NCBI RefSeq assembly: GCF_900013425.1
Contig: NZ_FBXK01000005.1
Location: forward strand, 868,001 to 932,000
Direction of reading: 5' to 3'
Source: Sphingobium sp. Z007
Lineage (GTDB): Bacteria > Pseudomonadota > Alphaproteobacteria > Sphingomonadales > Sphingomonadaceae
Length of the DNA stretch: 64,000 nt
The notes below the pieces were generated by a model, which was given only the letters and a program-made list of their open reading frames with translations, was not told where the DNA came from and searched no databases. Positions 24,728 to 34,594 of the stretch are shown piece by piece. A program made the translations under genes and the position numbers. How positions within the stretch are numbered: the first letter of the stretch is position 1; each line of letters begins with the position of its first letter.

Positions 24728-26592
24728 CGCATGACGCTCCACGGTTTGCTCAGCAAGACGGCGCAGTTTATGATGCCGACCAACGAGTAGGTCTGGGGAT
24801 AATTCCCCCATAATTCCCCGGTGCTGGGGTCTATATCTTCGGACAGCAGCCCCGCGGCGGTGCGGCGGGACAGCATCTCCTCAAACAGATCGCGGGCTTC
24901 ATCCGTCCGGCCGGTGCGATGCAACGCCTCGATCAGCCAGAATGTGCAGACGTTGAACGCTGTGACCGGCTCGCCGAAATCATCCGGCGCGCTGTATCGC
25001 AGCATGTCGTTGCCGCGCCGCAGGTCGGTTTCCAGCGCCGCTAATGTGCCGATGAACATCGGATCGTCGGCTGTCAGGAAACGCAGGTCCAGCAGTTGTA
25101 GTAACGACGCATCGCGCGAGTCATCCTCGAAATTCGCCGAAATCGCCTGGCTGTCGGTCCGCCATGCGGCCTCCAGGATGCGCGCCTTCATCGTATCCGC
25201 GCGGTTCTGCCAATGGGCTGACCGTAATGGCAGGTCCAGCGCAGTGGCCGCATGGGCCAGGCGATCGCACGCCGCCCAGCACATGACGGCGCTATAGCTG
25301 TGGACATGGGCGCGCGTGCGCAATTCCCATAAGCCCGCATCCGGCTTGTCATACACCGCCCAAGCGCGCTCGCCCACAGCCTCCAGCGCCTCGAAATCCG
25401 CATGGCCCGCCATCCGCAGCAATCGTTGATCGATGAAACCCTGCACCGATGACAATACGATCTGCCCATAAGCATCATGCTGGATCTGTTCATAGGCCGC
25501 GTTGCCGACGCGCACCGGTCCCATGCCACGATAGCCCGGCAGTTGCTCCGCCTCCCACTCGGTCAGCGTCGCATTGCCGCGCACGTCATAAAGCGGCTGG
25601 ATGTGCCCGCCCTTTGCGCCGTCTACGATGTTGCGCAGATAGACGAGATAGCTTTCCAGCACGTCAAGCGCACCCAGCCGGTTGAGCGCCTCTACGGTAT
25701 AATAAGCGTCCCGCACCCAGCAATAGCGATAGTCCCAATTGCGCCCGCTATTCGCATGTTCCGGGATGGACGTTGTCAGCGCGGCGACGATCGCGCCGGT
25801 TTCCTCATGCTGGCATAGCTTCAATGTGATGGCGGATCGGATCACCGCTTCCTGCCATTCGGCCGGGATCGCCAGGCCGCGTACCCAAAGCTGCCATTCG
25901 TTGATGGTGTCGTCCAGCATCCGCTCGATCGCGGGACGCAGCGCATCGGAAAAGCCTTCGTCCGGCCCCATGAAAAAATGCGCGTCCTGCTCCAGCCGGA
26001 ACCAGCTTTCCTGCGCGATCAGGCCGATCGGCGCATTGGTCGATATCCGCATGGCCATGTAAGCCAGCACCATGCGGATATGGTTGGACCCATAGCTGAC
26101 CGGCACTTTGTCCGCGTTCCAGGCAGTGGTCGGGCGCAATTTTACGCGAATCCGGGGGGAGCCGGCCACCGGCCGCACGATCCGAATGAAAGCGACGGGG
26201 CGGTAGATGCGGCCCTTATGTTTATGACGCGGGCAGAAATCGATAATCTCGATCGCGTTGCCCTGGCCGTCGCTTTGGCGGGTCACCAATATGGGCGTGT
26301 TGCGGATATATTGTTGTTCGACGGCGACGCAATTTTCCAATTCGATCGCCCAGAAGCCGCGCGCCTGCGGGTCATCCCACGCCTTGGCGTCCAACAGGGC
26401 AGAAAAAACCGGGTCGCCGTCCACGCGCGGGACGCAGGCCCACACCATGCGGCCCATGCGGTCGATCAGCGCAGAGGCCTGGCAATTACCGATGGGCCAA
26501 AGGTCAAGCGTACGCTCCCGTCCAGCCAGAATGGATTCACCTGATATGGATTGCTGTTGTGCTTGGATCGGTCTGCCCCTTTCGTTGCTCAC
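24724..26592 (-). CDS. glycoside hydrolase family 15 protein (glucoamylase/trehalase-like)
   Basis: A 622-aa GH15 protein with RNWDYRYCWVRDAYYTVEAL (about 278-297), the (alpha/alpha)6 barrel signature, and an N-terminal domain beginning LDLWPIGNCQASALID. GH15 enzymes cleave terminal alpha-glucosidic bonds; several actinobacterial and proteobacterial members act on trehalose. Its place between otsB and otsA suggests trehalose or maltooligosaccharide turnover. The start is GTG at 26592 without a clear ribosome site, 20 bp after otsB; no signal peptide is seen, so it is cytoplasmic. Confidence 0.9.
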   Translation of the reverse strand: MSNERGRPIQAQQQSISGESILAGRERTLDLWPIGNCQASALIDRMGRMVWACVPRVDGDPVFSALLDAKAWDDPQARGFWAIELENCVAVEQQYIRNTPILVTRQSDGQGNAIEIIDFCPRHKHKGRIYRPVAFIRIVRPVAGSPRIRVKLRPTTAWNADKVPVSYGSNHIRMVLAYMAMRISTNAPIGLIAQESWFRLEQDAHFFMGPDEGFSDALRPAIERMLDDTINEWQLWVRGLAIPAEWQEAVIRSAITLKLCQHEETGAIVAALTTSIPEHANSGRNWDYRYCWVRDAYYTVEALNRLGALDVLESYLVYLRNIVDGAKGGHIQPLYDVRGNATLTEWEAEQLPGYRGMGPVRVGNAAYEQIQHDAYGQIVLSSVQGFIDQRLLRMAGHADFEALEAVGERAWAVYDKPDAGLWELRTRAHVHSYSAVMCWAACDRLAHAATALDLPLRSAHWQNRADTMKARILEAAWRTDSQAISANFEDDSRDASLLQLLDLRFLTADDPMFIGTLAALETDLRRGNDMLRYSAPDDFGEPVTAFNVCTFWLIEALHRTGRTDEARDLFEEMLSRRTAAGLLSEDIDPSTGELWGNYPQTYSLVGIINCAVLLSKPWSVMR

Positions 26593-26612
26593 GACAAGGG
26601 ACGCCGAAAATT

Positions 26613-27371
26613 CTATCCGGCGACCCCCTCAGCCAGATAATGCCTGACGGCGGCAACCTGTTCCAAAGAGAATGTCGCCAATGTCGCGCGCGGGCCGCCG
26701 ACCAATATGCCCGCGCCGCCCAATTCCACAGCGGCGGCAAAGCCTTCCTCATCGGTAACGTCATCGCCGATAAAGACCGGCACGCCGCCCGCCATCGGTG
26801 CAGTCTGCATCAGCGCGGTCAGCGCGCTACCCTTGTCCGCGCCGCCGGGACGCAGTTCATACAGCATCTTGCCATGTTGCAGGGCCAGGCCATGCTGTTG
26901 CGCCATGGCGGACGCCAGCAGACCGGCCTCATTAACCCATTGGGGCGCGCCGCGGAAATGCAGCCCGACGCTGATGGACTTGCGTTCGACCAGCAGGCCC
27001 GGCTTGTCCTCGATAAAGACGTTGAAGGCGGCCTCCACCGCATCGATCGCGGGCAGGCGGGGCGGCGCGTCCACCGCCGCGCCGGGCCGGGCGAACTCCA
27101 GACCATGCGTGCCGGACAGCAGGAAATCGCCGAACCCCAGATCGCGCAGCGTCGCGATCGATCGGCCGCTGACAATCGCCAAGCGCCCGTTCAGCCGATC
27201 ACGAAGCCTGGCAAGCAGCGACAGCAGGTCATCATCGACATCCACCGCGTCGGGCGTGTCGGCCAGCGGCGCCAGCGTTCCATCGAAGTCGAGGAACAGC
27301 GCCGCGCCGTTCAGCAACGTGGTCGCAGGAGGGGGAAGAGCGGGCAGGGGAGCGAGAGCGGATGTGGGCAC
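26613..27371 (-). CDS. otsB: trehalose-6-phosphate phosphatase
   Basis: HAD-superfamily phosphatase of about 252 aa. The nucleophile motif is LFLDFDGTLAPLA, motif II is AIVSGRS, and motif IV is FIGDDVTDEEGF. The start is uncertain: GTG at 27371 gives a normal length, and longer in-frame extensions are Arg/Pro-rich and unlike OtsB. It begins the trehalose operon. Confidence 0.9.
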   Translation of the reverse strand: MPTSALAPLPALPPPATTLLNGAALFLDFDGTLAPLADTPDAVDVDDDLLSLLARLRDRLNGRLAIVSGRSIATLRDLGFGDFLLSGTHGLEFARPGAAVDAPPRLPAIDAVEAAFNVFIEDKPGLLVERKSISVGLHFRGAPQWVNEAGLLASAMAQQHGLALQHGKMLYELRPGGADKGSALTALMQTAPMAGGVPVFIGDDVTDEEGFAAAVELGGAGILVGGPRATLATFSLEQVAAVRHYLAEGVAG

Positions 27372-27447
27372 GCGCGCAAAGTGGCGTCCCCTGCCGAAAC
27401 CGCAAGCCCCGATTTGATGCCGCCCGTCGATTTTATCGCCCAACCGT

Positions 27448-27609
27448 TCAGGACCGGCATCGACGCTCGCTCGCGGCCCAGGGCGCGGACCAATGGATGG
27501 CGTGCAACACCCTGAAAGCCTGCATGATCTGGGCCAATAACACGTCGATGCCGCTATTGATCTGCTGGCGGCTGTCATTCCTCAGCCGGTCCTCATATTC
27601 GTCGCGCAT
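27448..27609 (-). CDS. 53-aa protein upstream of otsB, unknown
   Basis: ATG at 27609 has GAGG eight bases upstream and encodes MRDEYEDRLRNDSRQQINSG followed by IDVLLAQIMQAFRVLHAIHW and a basic end. The amphipathic, ordered composition and the ribosome site favour a real gene, first in the trehalose cluster or independent. Not recognised. Confidence 0.42.
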   Translation of the reverse strand: MRDEYEDRLRNDSRQQINSGIDVLLAQIMQAFRVLHAIHWSAPWAASERRCRS

Positions 27610-27725
27610 GATACCGTCCTCGCAAAGGGTGAAAGGCGAGCGGACATGTCGTCCGCCTGTTGCTTCTGCGCTTTTGCAGCCGTTGCCGCCAACAAAAGGC
27701 TGGACGCTTCAGATAAGCTCAGCTT

Positions 27726-28657
27726 ATGAATGGCAGTATGTCGACGCTGCCGCCTTTCTCCGCCATCCGCGTGTTCGAGGCTGCCGCTCGCCTCGAAAAT
27801 TTCACCAGCGCCGCGCAGGAACTGGGAATGACCCAAGCGGCGGTCAGCTATCAGGTGAAGCTGTTGGAGGAACGGCTGGGCCTCAGCCTGTTCCAGCGCA
27901 TCGGGCGCAAGGTCGTGCTGACCGACAAGGGGCGCGACATTGCGCCTGTCCTGACCCGCGCCTTCGACCAGATGCGCCAGGGATTCGCCGCTCTGACACA
28001 GGATCATTCGGCCGTGCTGACGATCAGTTGCACCAACAGCTTCGCCCATCTCTGGCTCGCCCCCAGGATCGGCGCCTTCCAGATGCGCCATCCGCACCTC
28101 GCGGTGCGCATCCAGGCGGAGGACGCCGTTGTCGATCTTGCCCGCGCCGGCGCGGACCTCGCCATTCGCGGCGGGAAGGGCAATGGGCGGGGCTGGAATC
28201 CAAACTACTGACCCACAACCGGCTCGTGCCGATGTGTAGCCCGGCCTGGCTGGACCGGCACGGCCCGATCACCGATGCACAGGCGCTTCATGCCCTGCCG
28301 CGCCTGTCGCCTGACGATATGTGGTGGCATGAATGGCTCGCGGCGATGGGTGTGGAGGACGATCCGGCCCATGGCCCGCCGGGCATAGCGCTGGACAGCC
28401 AGGTGATGGAGGGTCGCGCGGCGATCGGCGGGCAAGGCGTCGCCATTCTCAACCATTTCCTGTGGAAAACGGAAGTGGAATCCGGCCTCTTGGTGGAAGC
28501 CGTGCCCTCCTATGTCCGGGAAATCGCCAGCTATTGGGTGGTCTATCCGCCGCACGCCCGCAACACGCCCAAGGTGAAAGCCTTTCGCGACTGGATCGTA
28601 GCGGCATTCGCCGCCGAGATCGCCGCAGATCCCGAAGGGCGATACTTGCCGCGCTGA
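27726..28657 (+). pseudogene. LysR-family regulator broken by a frameshift
   Basis: The N-terminal frame (27726-28211) encodes an intact HTH (FTSAAQELGMTQAAVSYQVK) and part of the effector domain, ending ADLAIRGGKGNGRGW. The GcvA-like remainder (QWAGLESKLL, then VPMCSPAWLD to EGRYLPR) continues in another frame to 28657. Restoring one base in GGGAAGGGCAATGG (28173-28186) joins them as GKGQWAGLES. It is either a real pseudogene or a sequence error. An intact copy would be a glycine-cleavage-activator-like regulator of about 310 aa. Confidence 0.85.
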
Positions 28658-28674
28658 CGCCTTATGCGTATATT
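28646..28674 (+). promoter_or_regulatory. probable sigma70 promoter for ccdAB
   Basis: TTGCCG (28646-28651) and TATATT (28669-28674) are separated by exactly 17 bp, just upstream of ccdA. The -35 lies within the last codons of the broken lysR. A GTGCGCAC palindrome (28676-28683) and flanking ATTCG/CGAAT arms could be the autorepression operator typical of type II antitoxins. Confidence 0.5.
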
Positions 28675-28703
28675 CGTGCGCACACCGAATGCAGGAGTCG
28701 GTC

Positions 28704-28946
28704 ATGACCAAGCATGAGCGGATCGCCCCGCGAAAGGCGACCAACCTGTCATTGGACGTCGATCTGGTGGCGGACGCAAAAAAATTGGGCATCAACCTGT
28801 CCCGTGCATGCGAAGACGCCCTGCGCAGGGAGATCGCGGCGGAACGCGCACGGCGCTGGAAAGACGACAATGCAGCTGGCATCGCCGCATCCAATGCCTA
28901 TGTCGAAAAACATGGATTGCCGCTTGAAAAATATCGGCAGTTCTAA
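28704..28946 (+). CDS. ccdA: type II antitoxin, CcdA family
   Basis: An 80-aa protein with an N-terminal ribbon-helix-helix (KATNLSLDVDLVADAKKLGI, NLSRACEDALRREI) and a C-terminal tail (NAYVEKHGLPLEKYRQF) that matches the CcdB-binding end of CcdA. The ATG at 28704 has AGGAG seven bases upstream. Its stop overlaps the toxin ATG by one base (TAATG). CcdA both neutralises the toxin and represses the operon. Confidence 0.93.
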   Translation: MTKHERIAPRKATNLSLDVDLVADAKKLGINLSRACEDALRREIAAERARRWKDDNAAGIAASNAYVEKHGLPLEKYRQF

Positions 28947-29242
28947 TGGCGCGTTTCTGTGTTCATCGCTTGCCAGATGACGCCTATGTTCTGGACTGCC
29001 AATCGGACCTGTTGGACCATCTGACGACGCGGTTCGTGGTGCCGCTGGTCCCACTCGACGATGTAGGAACACCGATGGCGCGCCTCAATCCGCAATTCGA
29101 CATAGAGGGGCAACGCCTGGTCATGATGACCCAATTTTCAGGGGCGGTTTCTGCGCGGTCGTTGGGGAAAGTCGTGCTGTCGCTGCGGGACCAGGATTAT
29201 GACATCTCCAAGGCCCTTGATATGTTGATCGCTGGTTTCTGA
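28946..29242 (+). CDS. ccdB: type II toxin, CcdB family (gyrase poison)
   Basis: A 98-aa CcdB: MARFCVHRL start, YVLDCQSDLLDHLTTRFVVP core, and C-terminal SLRDQDYDISKALDMLIAGF. The final W-G-I of plasmid F CcdB is not kept (ends AGF), so the gyrase contact may differ. CcdB proteins trap DNA gyrase through GyrA. It is 45 bp upstream of parC, whose product is a GyrA paralog. Confidence 0.92.
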   Translation: MARFCVHRLPDDAYVLDCQSDLLDHLTTRFVVPLVPLDDVGTPMARLNPQFDIEGQRLVMMTQFSGAVSARSLGKVVLSLRDQDYDISKALDMLIAGF

Positions 29243-29287
29243 CCAAATCCGTTTCCGTTTCGTGCCCGTCCTGCTATCCGACCTGCG

Positions 29288-31576
29288 ATGACCGATTTTC
29301 GCGACCCGTTCGACGCCATCAAGGACCACCCGTTCGACGAAGCGCTCTCGCAGCGCTACCTCGTCTATGCGTTGTCCACCATCACCGCCCGATCGCTGCC
29401 TGACCTGCGCGACGGTCTCAAACCCGTGCACCGCCGCCTGCTCTGGGCAATGCGCCTGCTCAAGATGGAGCCGGGCGGCGCATCGCCTGACGTGCTGGTC
29501 GCCAACCCGGCGCGCAACACGACAAGCTACAAGAAATGCGCGCGCGTCGTTGGCGACGTCATCGGCAAATATCATCCGCATGGCGACACTTCTGTCTACG
29601 ACGCGATGGTGCGGCTGGCGCAGGATTTCTCGTTGCGCACGCCTTTGGTCGACGGGCAGGGCAATTTCGGCAATATCGACGGCGATAACGCCGCGGCCAT
29701 GCGCTATACCGAAGCGCGCCTGACCCAGGCCGCCGCCGACCTGATGGCCGGCCTGGACGAAGGCACGGTCGATTATCGCCCGACTTACAATGGCGAGGAT
29801 GAAGAGCCGGAGGTTTTCCCCGGCCTCTTCCCCAACCTGCTCGCAAATGGTGCCAGCGGCATCGCAGTCGGCATGGCGACCAGCATCCCGCCGCACAATG
29901 TCACCGAACTGATTGATGCGGCCGGGCTGCTGATCGATGATCCCGACACCGATCATGCCGCCTTGATGCAGGTGGTGAAGGGACCGGACTTCCCGACCGG
30001 GGGCGTGCTGGTCGACAACCCGTCGATCATCTCCGAAGCCTATATCACTGGCCGAGGCGCGTTTCGCGCGCGCGCGCGCTGGCACAAGGAAGAGGGCGGA
30101 CGCGGCACCTGGATCGCGGTCGTCACCGAAATTCCCTATCAGGTCCAGAAATCCAAACTGATCGAGCAGATCGCAGCGCTCATCAACGATCGCAAACTGC
30201 CCATCCTGGCCGACGTGCGCGACGAGAGCGACACGGAAATCCGCATCGTCATCGAACCGCGCGCGCGCACGGTCGATCCGCAAATGCTTATGGACAGCCT
30301 GTTTCGGCTGACCGATCTGGAAAATCGCTTCCCTCTGAACCTCAACGTCCTGGACGCCAGCCGCACCCCGCGCGTGCTGGGCCTGCGGCCGCTGCTGATC
30401 GAATGGCTCAAGCATCAGATCGATGTGCTGGTGCGGCGCGCCCAGCATCGGCTGGAAAAGATCGCCGGCCGGCTGGAACTGCTCGATGGCTATATCATCG
30501 CCTATCTCAACCTCGACCGGGTGATTGAAATCATCCGTACCGAGGATGAGCCGAAACAGGTGATGATGGACGAATTTGCGCTGAACGACCGCCAGGTCGA
30601 AGCGATCCTCAACATGCGGCTGCGGTCCCTGCGCAAGCTGGAGGAGATGGAATTGCGGCGTGAACATGCCGAACTGGTCAAGGAAAAGGAGGAACTGGAG
30701 AAGCTGGTCGAAAGCCCGGCCCGCCAGCGCACCCGCCTGAAACGCGACCTGGCCGCGCTGCGCAAGCGCTACGGCCCGGAAACCGATCTTGGCCGCCGCC
30801 GGACATTGGTCGAGGAAGCCGCTCCGGCACGCGAAATCCCACTGGAGGCGATGATCGAGCGCGAACCCATCACGGTGATCCTGTCGGAACGCGGCTGGAT
30901 CAGGGCGATGAGCGGGCATCGCGACCTAGCCGCCGCCGATACGCTGAAATTCAAGGAAGGCGACGGGCCGCACTACGCCTTCCACGCCTATACGACCGAT
31001 AAACTGCTGCTGGCGACATCGACTGGCCGCATCTACACTCTGGCGTCGGATAAACTGCCGGGCGGCCGGGGCTTTGGCGATCCGGTGCGCTCGCTGGTGG
31101 ATATGGACAATGAAGGCGCGATCATCGCCTTCATGCCCGCGCGCCCCGGATCGGACCTGCTGCTGGCGTCATCGGATGGTCGTGGTTTCGTTGCGGCAAC
31201 CACGGATCTGATGGCGGAAACCCGCAAGGGCAAGCAGGTCGTCAATGTCCGCGCAGGCGCGAAACTCAGCGTCATCCGTCCGATCCCGGCCGAAGCGGAC
31301 AGCATTGCGGTCATCGGTGAAAATCGCAAATTGCTGGTCTTCCCCCTGACGGAAATGCCGAAAATGACCCGCGGGCAAGGCGTGCAGATGCAACGCTATC
31401 GCGACGGCGGCCTGTCCGACGCGATCGCCTTCCGCCTGTCCGACGGGCTTAGCTGGACCATGGGTGGCGAGTCGGGGCGCACCCGTACGGAAAGCGACAT
31501 GCTGCCATGGAAAGTCGCGCGCGGTGCGGCCGGGCGCATGCCGCCCACGGGTTTCCCGCGCGATAATCGCTTCTGA
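29288..31576 (+). CDS. parC: DNA topoisomerase IV subunit A
   Basis: A 762-aa cleavage-religation subunit. The quinolone-determining region [20 protein letters not shown] (97-116) and the catalytic tyrosine in [10 protein letters not shown] are intact, followed by a coiled-coil gate and a beta-propeller C-terminus. The GyrA-box (QRRGGKG) is absent, and length is nearer ParC than GyrA, so ParC is preferred. The partner parE lies at 6804-8780. The ATG at 29288 is 45 bp after ccdB. Confidence 0.93.
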   Translation: MTDFRDPFDAIKDHPFDEALSQRYLVYALSTITARSLPDLRDGLKPVHRRLLWAMRLLKMEPGGASPDVLVANPARNTTSYKKCARVVGDVIGKYHPHGDTSVYDAMVRLAQDFSLRTPLVDGQGNFGNIDGDNAAAMRYTEARLTQAAADLMAGLDEGTVDYRPTYNGEDEEPEVFPGLFPNLLANGASGIAVGMATSIPPHNVTELIDAAGLLIDDPDTDHAALMQVVKGPDFPTGGVLVDNPSIISEAYITGRGAFRARARWHKEEGGRGTWIAVVTEIPYQVQKSKLIEQIAALINDRKLPILADVRDESDTEIRIVIEPRARTVDPQMLMDSLFRLTDLENRFPLNLNVLDASRTPRVLGLRPLLIEWLKHQIDVLVRRAQHRLEKIAGRLELLDGYIIAYLNLDRVIEIIRTEDEPKQVMMDEFALNDRQVEAILNMRLRSLRKLEEMELRREHAELVKEKEELEKLVESPARQRTRLKRDLAALRKRYGPETDLGRRRTLVEEAAPAREIPLEAMIEREPITVILSERGWIRAMSGHRDLAAADTLKFKEGDGPHYAFHAYTTDKLLLATSTGRIYTLASDKLPGGRGFGDPVRSLVDMDNEGAIIAFMPARPGSDLLLASSDGRGFVAATTDLMAETRKGKQVVNVRAGAKLSVIRPIPAEADSIAVIGENRKLLVFPLTEMPKMTRGQGVQMQRYRDGGLSDAIAFRLSDGLSWTMGGESGRTRTESDMLPWKVARGAAGRMPPTGFPRDNRF

Positions 31577-31664
31577 TTTCAGCGGTTTCGCCTTTAGTCT
31601 AAGTTATCTCGTTTCGGTCGTTAGCGTTTCCCGAAAATTTACTCCTTCCCGATACTGCGGGGGT

Positions 31665-33419
31665 ATGGAATCGACGTCGATCCGCAATTTACCGGTCAAA
31701 CAGGCCAGCGGCTCCCCCTTGCCGGGGGACAAGGACGCCTATGGCGCGCTGGGTATCGGCATGGCGGACTGGTTGTCGGCGCTGCCGCAGCTTGCCGCGA
31801 TATTCTCTTACGCAAACGAAGAAATCTCCCTAGTTTGCGGCAATGCGCGCTTTACGTCTGCCTTCCAAGCGCAATCGGAGCGGGCCGACGCCGCCGCGAA
31901 GATGGTGGCGGCCTGGCGTGACCGCGTGCTGATCTTCATCCAATCTGGACGCGAGTCGGACAGCTTCGAATTGCGCCGTGATGGCAAGTTGGGGCCAGAA
32001 TATTTCATGTGCACCATCGGTCGCCTGCCGGCAGCGGACGGGCGCCCCGAACATTATCTGTTGACCGCCACCGACCGCACCGGCGAGCGGACGATCGAGA
32101 AGAATCTCCGCCGCGAATTGCTGTCGGACGGTCTGACCGCCTTGCCCAACCGCACCGGCTTTGGCGAAGAGATTGATGATCGCCTCGCCAATTCCGCCTG
32201 GCCTGACAAAGCACAGTTCGGCATTATTGCGATCGACCTCAGCCGCTTCAGCCGTGTGAATGAATCGCTTGGCCCGATGGCCGGCGACGAACTGCTGATA
32301 ACCGTTGCCAAGCGGCTGAAATCCAGCCTGCGTCAAGGCGATGTGCTGGCCCGCATCGGTGGCAATGATTTTGCTATTTTTGCGCGTTTAAACAATGGGT
32401 TATCAGACGCTCTTCATATCGTTCAGCGGATCAAGGAGGCGCTCAGCTCCCCCATACGCCTCAGTGATCTGCAAATCCGCGTCGATTGCGCGATCGGTTG
32501 CGCGCTCTCGCTTAATCTCGACGATGACCCCGACGATGTGGTGCGCAAGGCGCAAGCCGCGGTTAAGATCGCCAAGCGCAGCGGCAAGGTGGAGATCTAT
32601 CGCAACGGCGTGCTCAAGGAAGCGCAGCGGCGCTTCTCGATCGAAAGCCGCCTGCGTGAAGCATTGGCGCACGGCGGGCTGACGCTCGCCTATCAGCCGC
32701 TCATCCACCTCCAGACGGGCGAGGTCACCGGGTTCGAGGCGCTGGCGCGCTGGAATGACGAGGAACTGGGGCATGTCCCGCCGGTCGAGTTCATCGCGGT
32801 AGCCGAAGAAAGCGGGCTCATCACGCCGCTGGGACGCTGGGCAGCTTATGAAGCGGCCCAAGCGCTATCGCGTTGGGATGCCCAATTCGGCCAGCCGCTC
32901 ACCGTAGGCGTCAATGTCAATCTGTCCCCGATCCAAATGGCGCGCGACGACGTGGCCTCCATGTTCGAGGAAGCCTTGCGCTATGCGGGCATCGGCGGCC
33001 ATCGGCTGACCGCGGAATTGACAGAAAGCGCCATCATCGCCGATCCCGACAAAGCGCGAAAGCTGCTCGTCGCGCTCAAGGGCCTGCATATGCCGATCGC
33101 GATGGACGATTTCGGCACCGGCTTCTCCAACCTCGCCAGCCTGCACAGCCTGCCGATCGACATATTGAAGATCGACCGCAGCTTCGTTTCCACGATGCTG
33201 GAGGATCATGACAAGGCGGTGATCGTCCGCACCATATTGTCGCTCGCCGAATCGCTCAATCTCAAGGTTACGGCCGAAGGGATCGAAACGCAGGCGCTGG
33301 CCCTGGCGCTCCAGCAGATGGGGTGCTGGCAGGGGCAGGGCTATCATTTCGCCAAGCCCATGCCCGAAGCCGAAGCCTTCGACTATTGGCGCGCGCGCTG
33401 GAATTTCGAAACGATCTGA
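31665..33419 (+). CDS. EAL-domain c-di-GMP phosphodiesterase with degenerate GGDEF
   Basis: A 584-aa protein: N-terminal PAS-like region, then a diguanylate-cyclase fold whose signature is GGNDF (RIGGNDFAIF), so cyclase activity is unlikely. Next comes an EAL domain with the catalytic set GFEALARW, NLSPIQ, ELTES, MDDFGTGFS, KIDRSF and EGIET. The EAL looks active, so it should lower c-di-GMP; the GGDEF may be a regulatory GTP-binding domain. The ATG at 31665 is preferred because the upstream extension overlaps parC. No signal peptide. Confidence 0.9.
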   Translation: MESTSIRNLPVKQASGSPLPGDKDAYGALGIGMADWLSALPQLAAIFSYANEEISLVCGNARFTSAFQAQSERADAAAKMVAAWRDRVLIFIQSGRESDSFELRRDGKLGPEYFMCTIGRLPAADGRPEHYLLTATDRTGERTIEKNLRRELLSDGLTALPNRTGFGEEIDDRLANSAWPDKAQFGIIAIDLSRFSRVNESLGPMAGDELLITVAKRLKSSLRQGDVLARIGGNDFAIFARLNNGLSDALHIVQRIKEALSSPIRLSDLQIRVDCAIGCALSLNLDDDPDDVVRKAQAAVKIAKRSGKVEIYRNGVLKEAQRRFSIESRLREALAHGGLTLAYQPLIHLQTGEVTGFEALARWNDEELGHVPPVEFIAVAEESGLITPLGRWAAYEAAQALSRWDAQFGQPLTVGVNVNLSPIQMARDDVASMFEEALRYAGIGGHRLTAELTESAIIADPDKARKLLVALKGLHMPIAMDDFGTGFSNLASLHSLPIDILKIDRSFVSTMLEDHDKAVIVRTILSLAESLNLKVTAEGIETQALALALQQMGCWQGQGYHFAKPMPEAEAFDYWRARWNFETI

Positions 33420-34594
33420 TCCGCGATGCCTGCCACGCGGTTCGAATCGGGAAAATCCTCCGCCACCCATTGATCCTGCACCGCACGCAATACCTTGGCC
33501 ACATCCGGGCCGGGGGTCAGGCCACGCGCGATCAACGCCCCGCCGCCGATCGGCAGCGCAGGCGGGGTCCAGTCTCGCAGAGCTTCCAGCACGGTCAGCG
33601 GCTGGTTCGGGTCAAGCAGCAATCGGTCGATCGCGCCTTCCACGCCGACCCGATGGGCCAGCACGCGGGGGCTTTCCACGTTGCCTACAGGCTCCAGCGC
33701 CACGACCAGACGCTTGCGCCCCTTGTTCGACAGCTTCAGTCGCGCACCCACCGCTTCGGCGAGTGCCGCGTCGGGCGGCAACAGTGCAGCCAGCCGCCGC
33801 AACGCGGACGTGCCTATCCCGGCTTCCGCTTCTCGCGCGATCAGCCGCTCGATCCGCTCGATCCCGGCAGCATCCACCTCCGGCAACACCGGGCGCAATA
33901 TGCCGCCCTCGACCATCAGCTGCAGCGCATGGATTGGCGAAGCAACGCCCAGCAATTTCAGCAATTCGTCCGCAATCCGCTCGCGCGACAGCGCCATCAG
34001 GCTGTTGGCTGCGGCGACACAGGCGTCGTACGCACTACTGTCCAACTCGTTGTCGCCATAGCGCGCCAGGAAGCGGAAATAGCGCAATATGCGCAGATGA
34101 TCCTCGGCGATCCGCGCCGACGCGTCGCCGATGAATCGCAGCCGCCGCGCCCCCAGATCGGCGATCCCGCCGAAATAGTCACTGATCGCGCCGGTCAGCG
34201 GATCGGCATAAAGGGCATTGATGGTGAAGTCGCGCCGTGCCGCATCCTCCTGCCAATCGTCGGTATAGGCGATGGTCGCGCGTCGCCCGTCGGTGCTGAC
34301 GTCGCGGCGCAAAGTGGTGATCTCGACCGGCCCGTCGGGCAGGACGGCGGTGATAGTGCCATGATCAATCCCGGTCGGCACCGCCTTGATGCCTGCGCGC
34401 TTCAGCCGGGCGACCACGTCATGCGGGTCCAGCGTGGTCGCGATGTCGATATCGTTGACCGGCAGGCCCAGCAGCCCGTCGCGCACCGCCCCGCCGACGA
34501 ATCGCGCCTGGCCCTTCGCCGCATCGAGTGCGCCAAAAAGACCATCCAACCCCGGACGATGGCGCCACACGGCGTCAGGCAGCTTCATGGTCAT
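33383..34594 (-). CDS. cca: CCA tRNA nucleotidyltransferase
   Basis: Adds or repairs the 3' CCA of tRNA. The 403-aa protein has the class II nucleotidyltransferase core FVGGAVRDGLLGLPVNDIDI with catalytic Asp pair, RRDFTINALY, and the RNA-binding LRILRYFRFLARYG motif. Start is at MTMKLP (34594) or MKLP (34588), overlapping the nudix gene. Its 3' end overlaps the convergent EAL gene by 37 bp. It is the third gene of DUF1285-nudix-cca. Confidence 0.94.
   Translation of the reverse strand: MTMKLPDAVWRHRPGLDGLFGALDAAKGQARFVGGAVRDGLLGLPVNDIDIATTLDPHDVVARLKRAGIKAVPTGIDHGTITAVLPDGPVEITTLRRDVSTDGRRATIAYTDDWQEDAARRDFTINALYADPLTGAISDYFGGIADLGARRLRFIGDASARIAEDHLRILRYFRFLARYGDNELDSSAYDACVAAANSLMALSRERIADELLKLLGVASPIHALQLMVEGGILRPVLPEVDAAGIERIERLIAREAEAGIGTSALRRLAALLPPDAALAEAVGARLKLSNKGRKRLVVALEPVGNVESPRVLAHRVGVEGAIDRLLLDPNQPLTVLEALRDWTPPALPIGGGALIARGLTPGPDVAKVLRAVQDQWVAEDFPDSNRVAGIADQIVSKFQRARQ

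Noticed and set aside
29288..31576. Alternative call of gyrA for parC
   Set aside because: No GyrA-box, 762 aa is short for GyrA, and parE also lies in the window.
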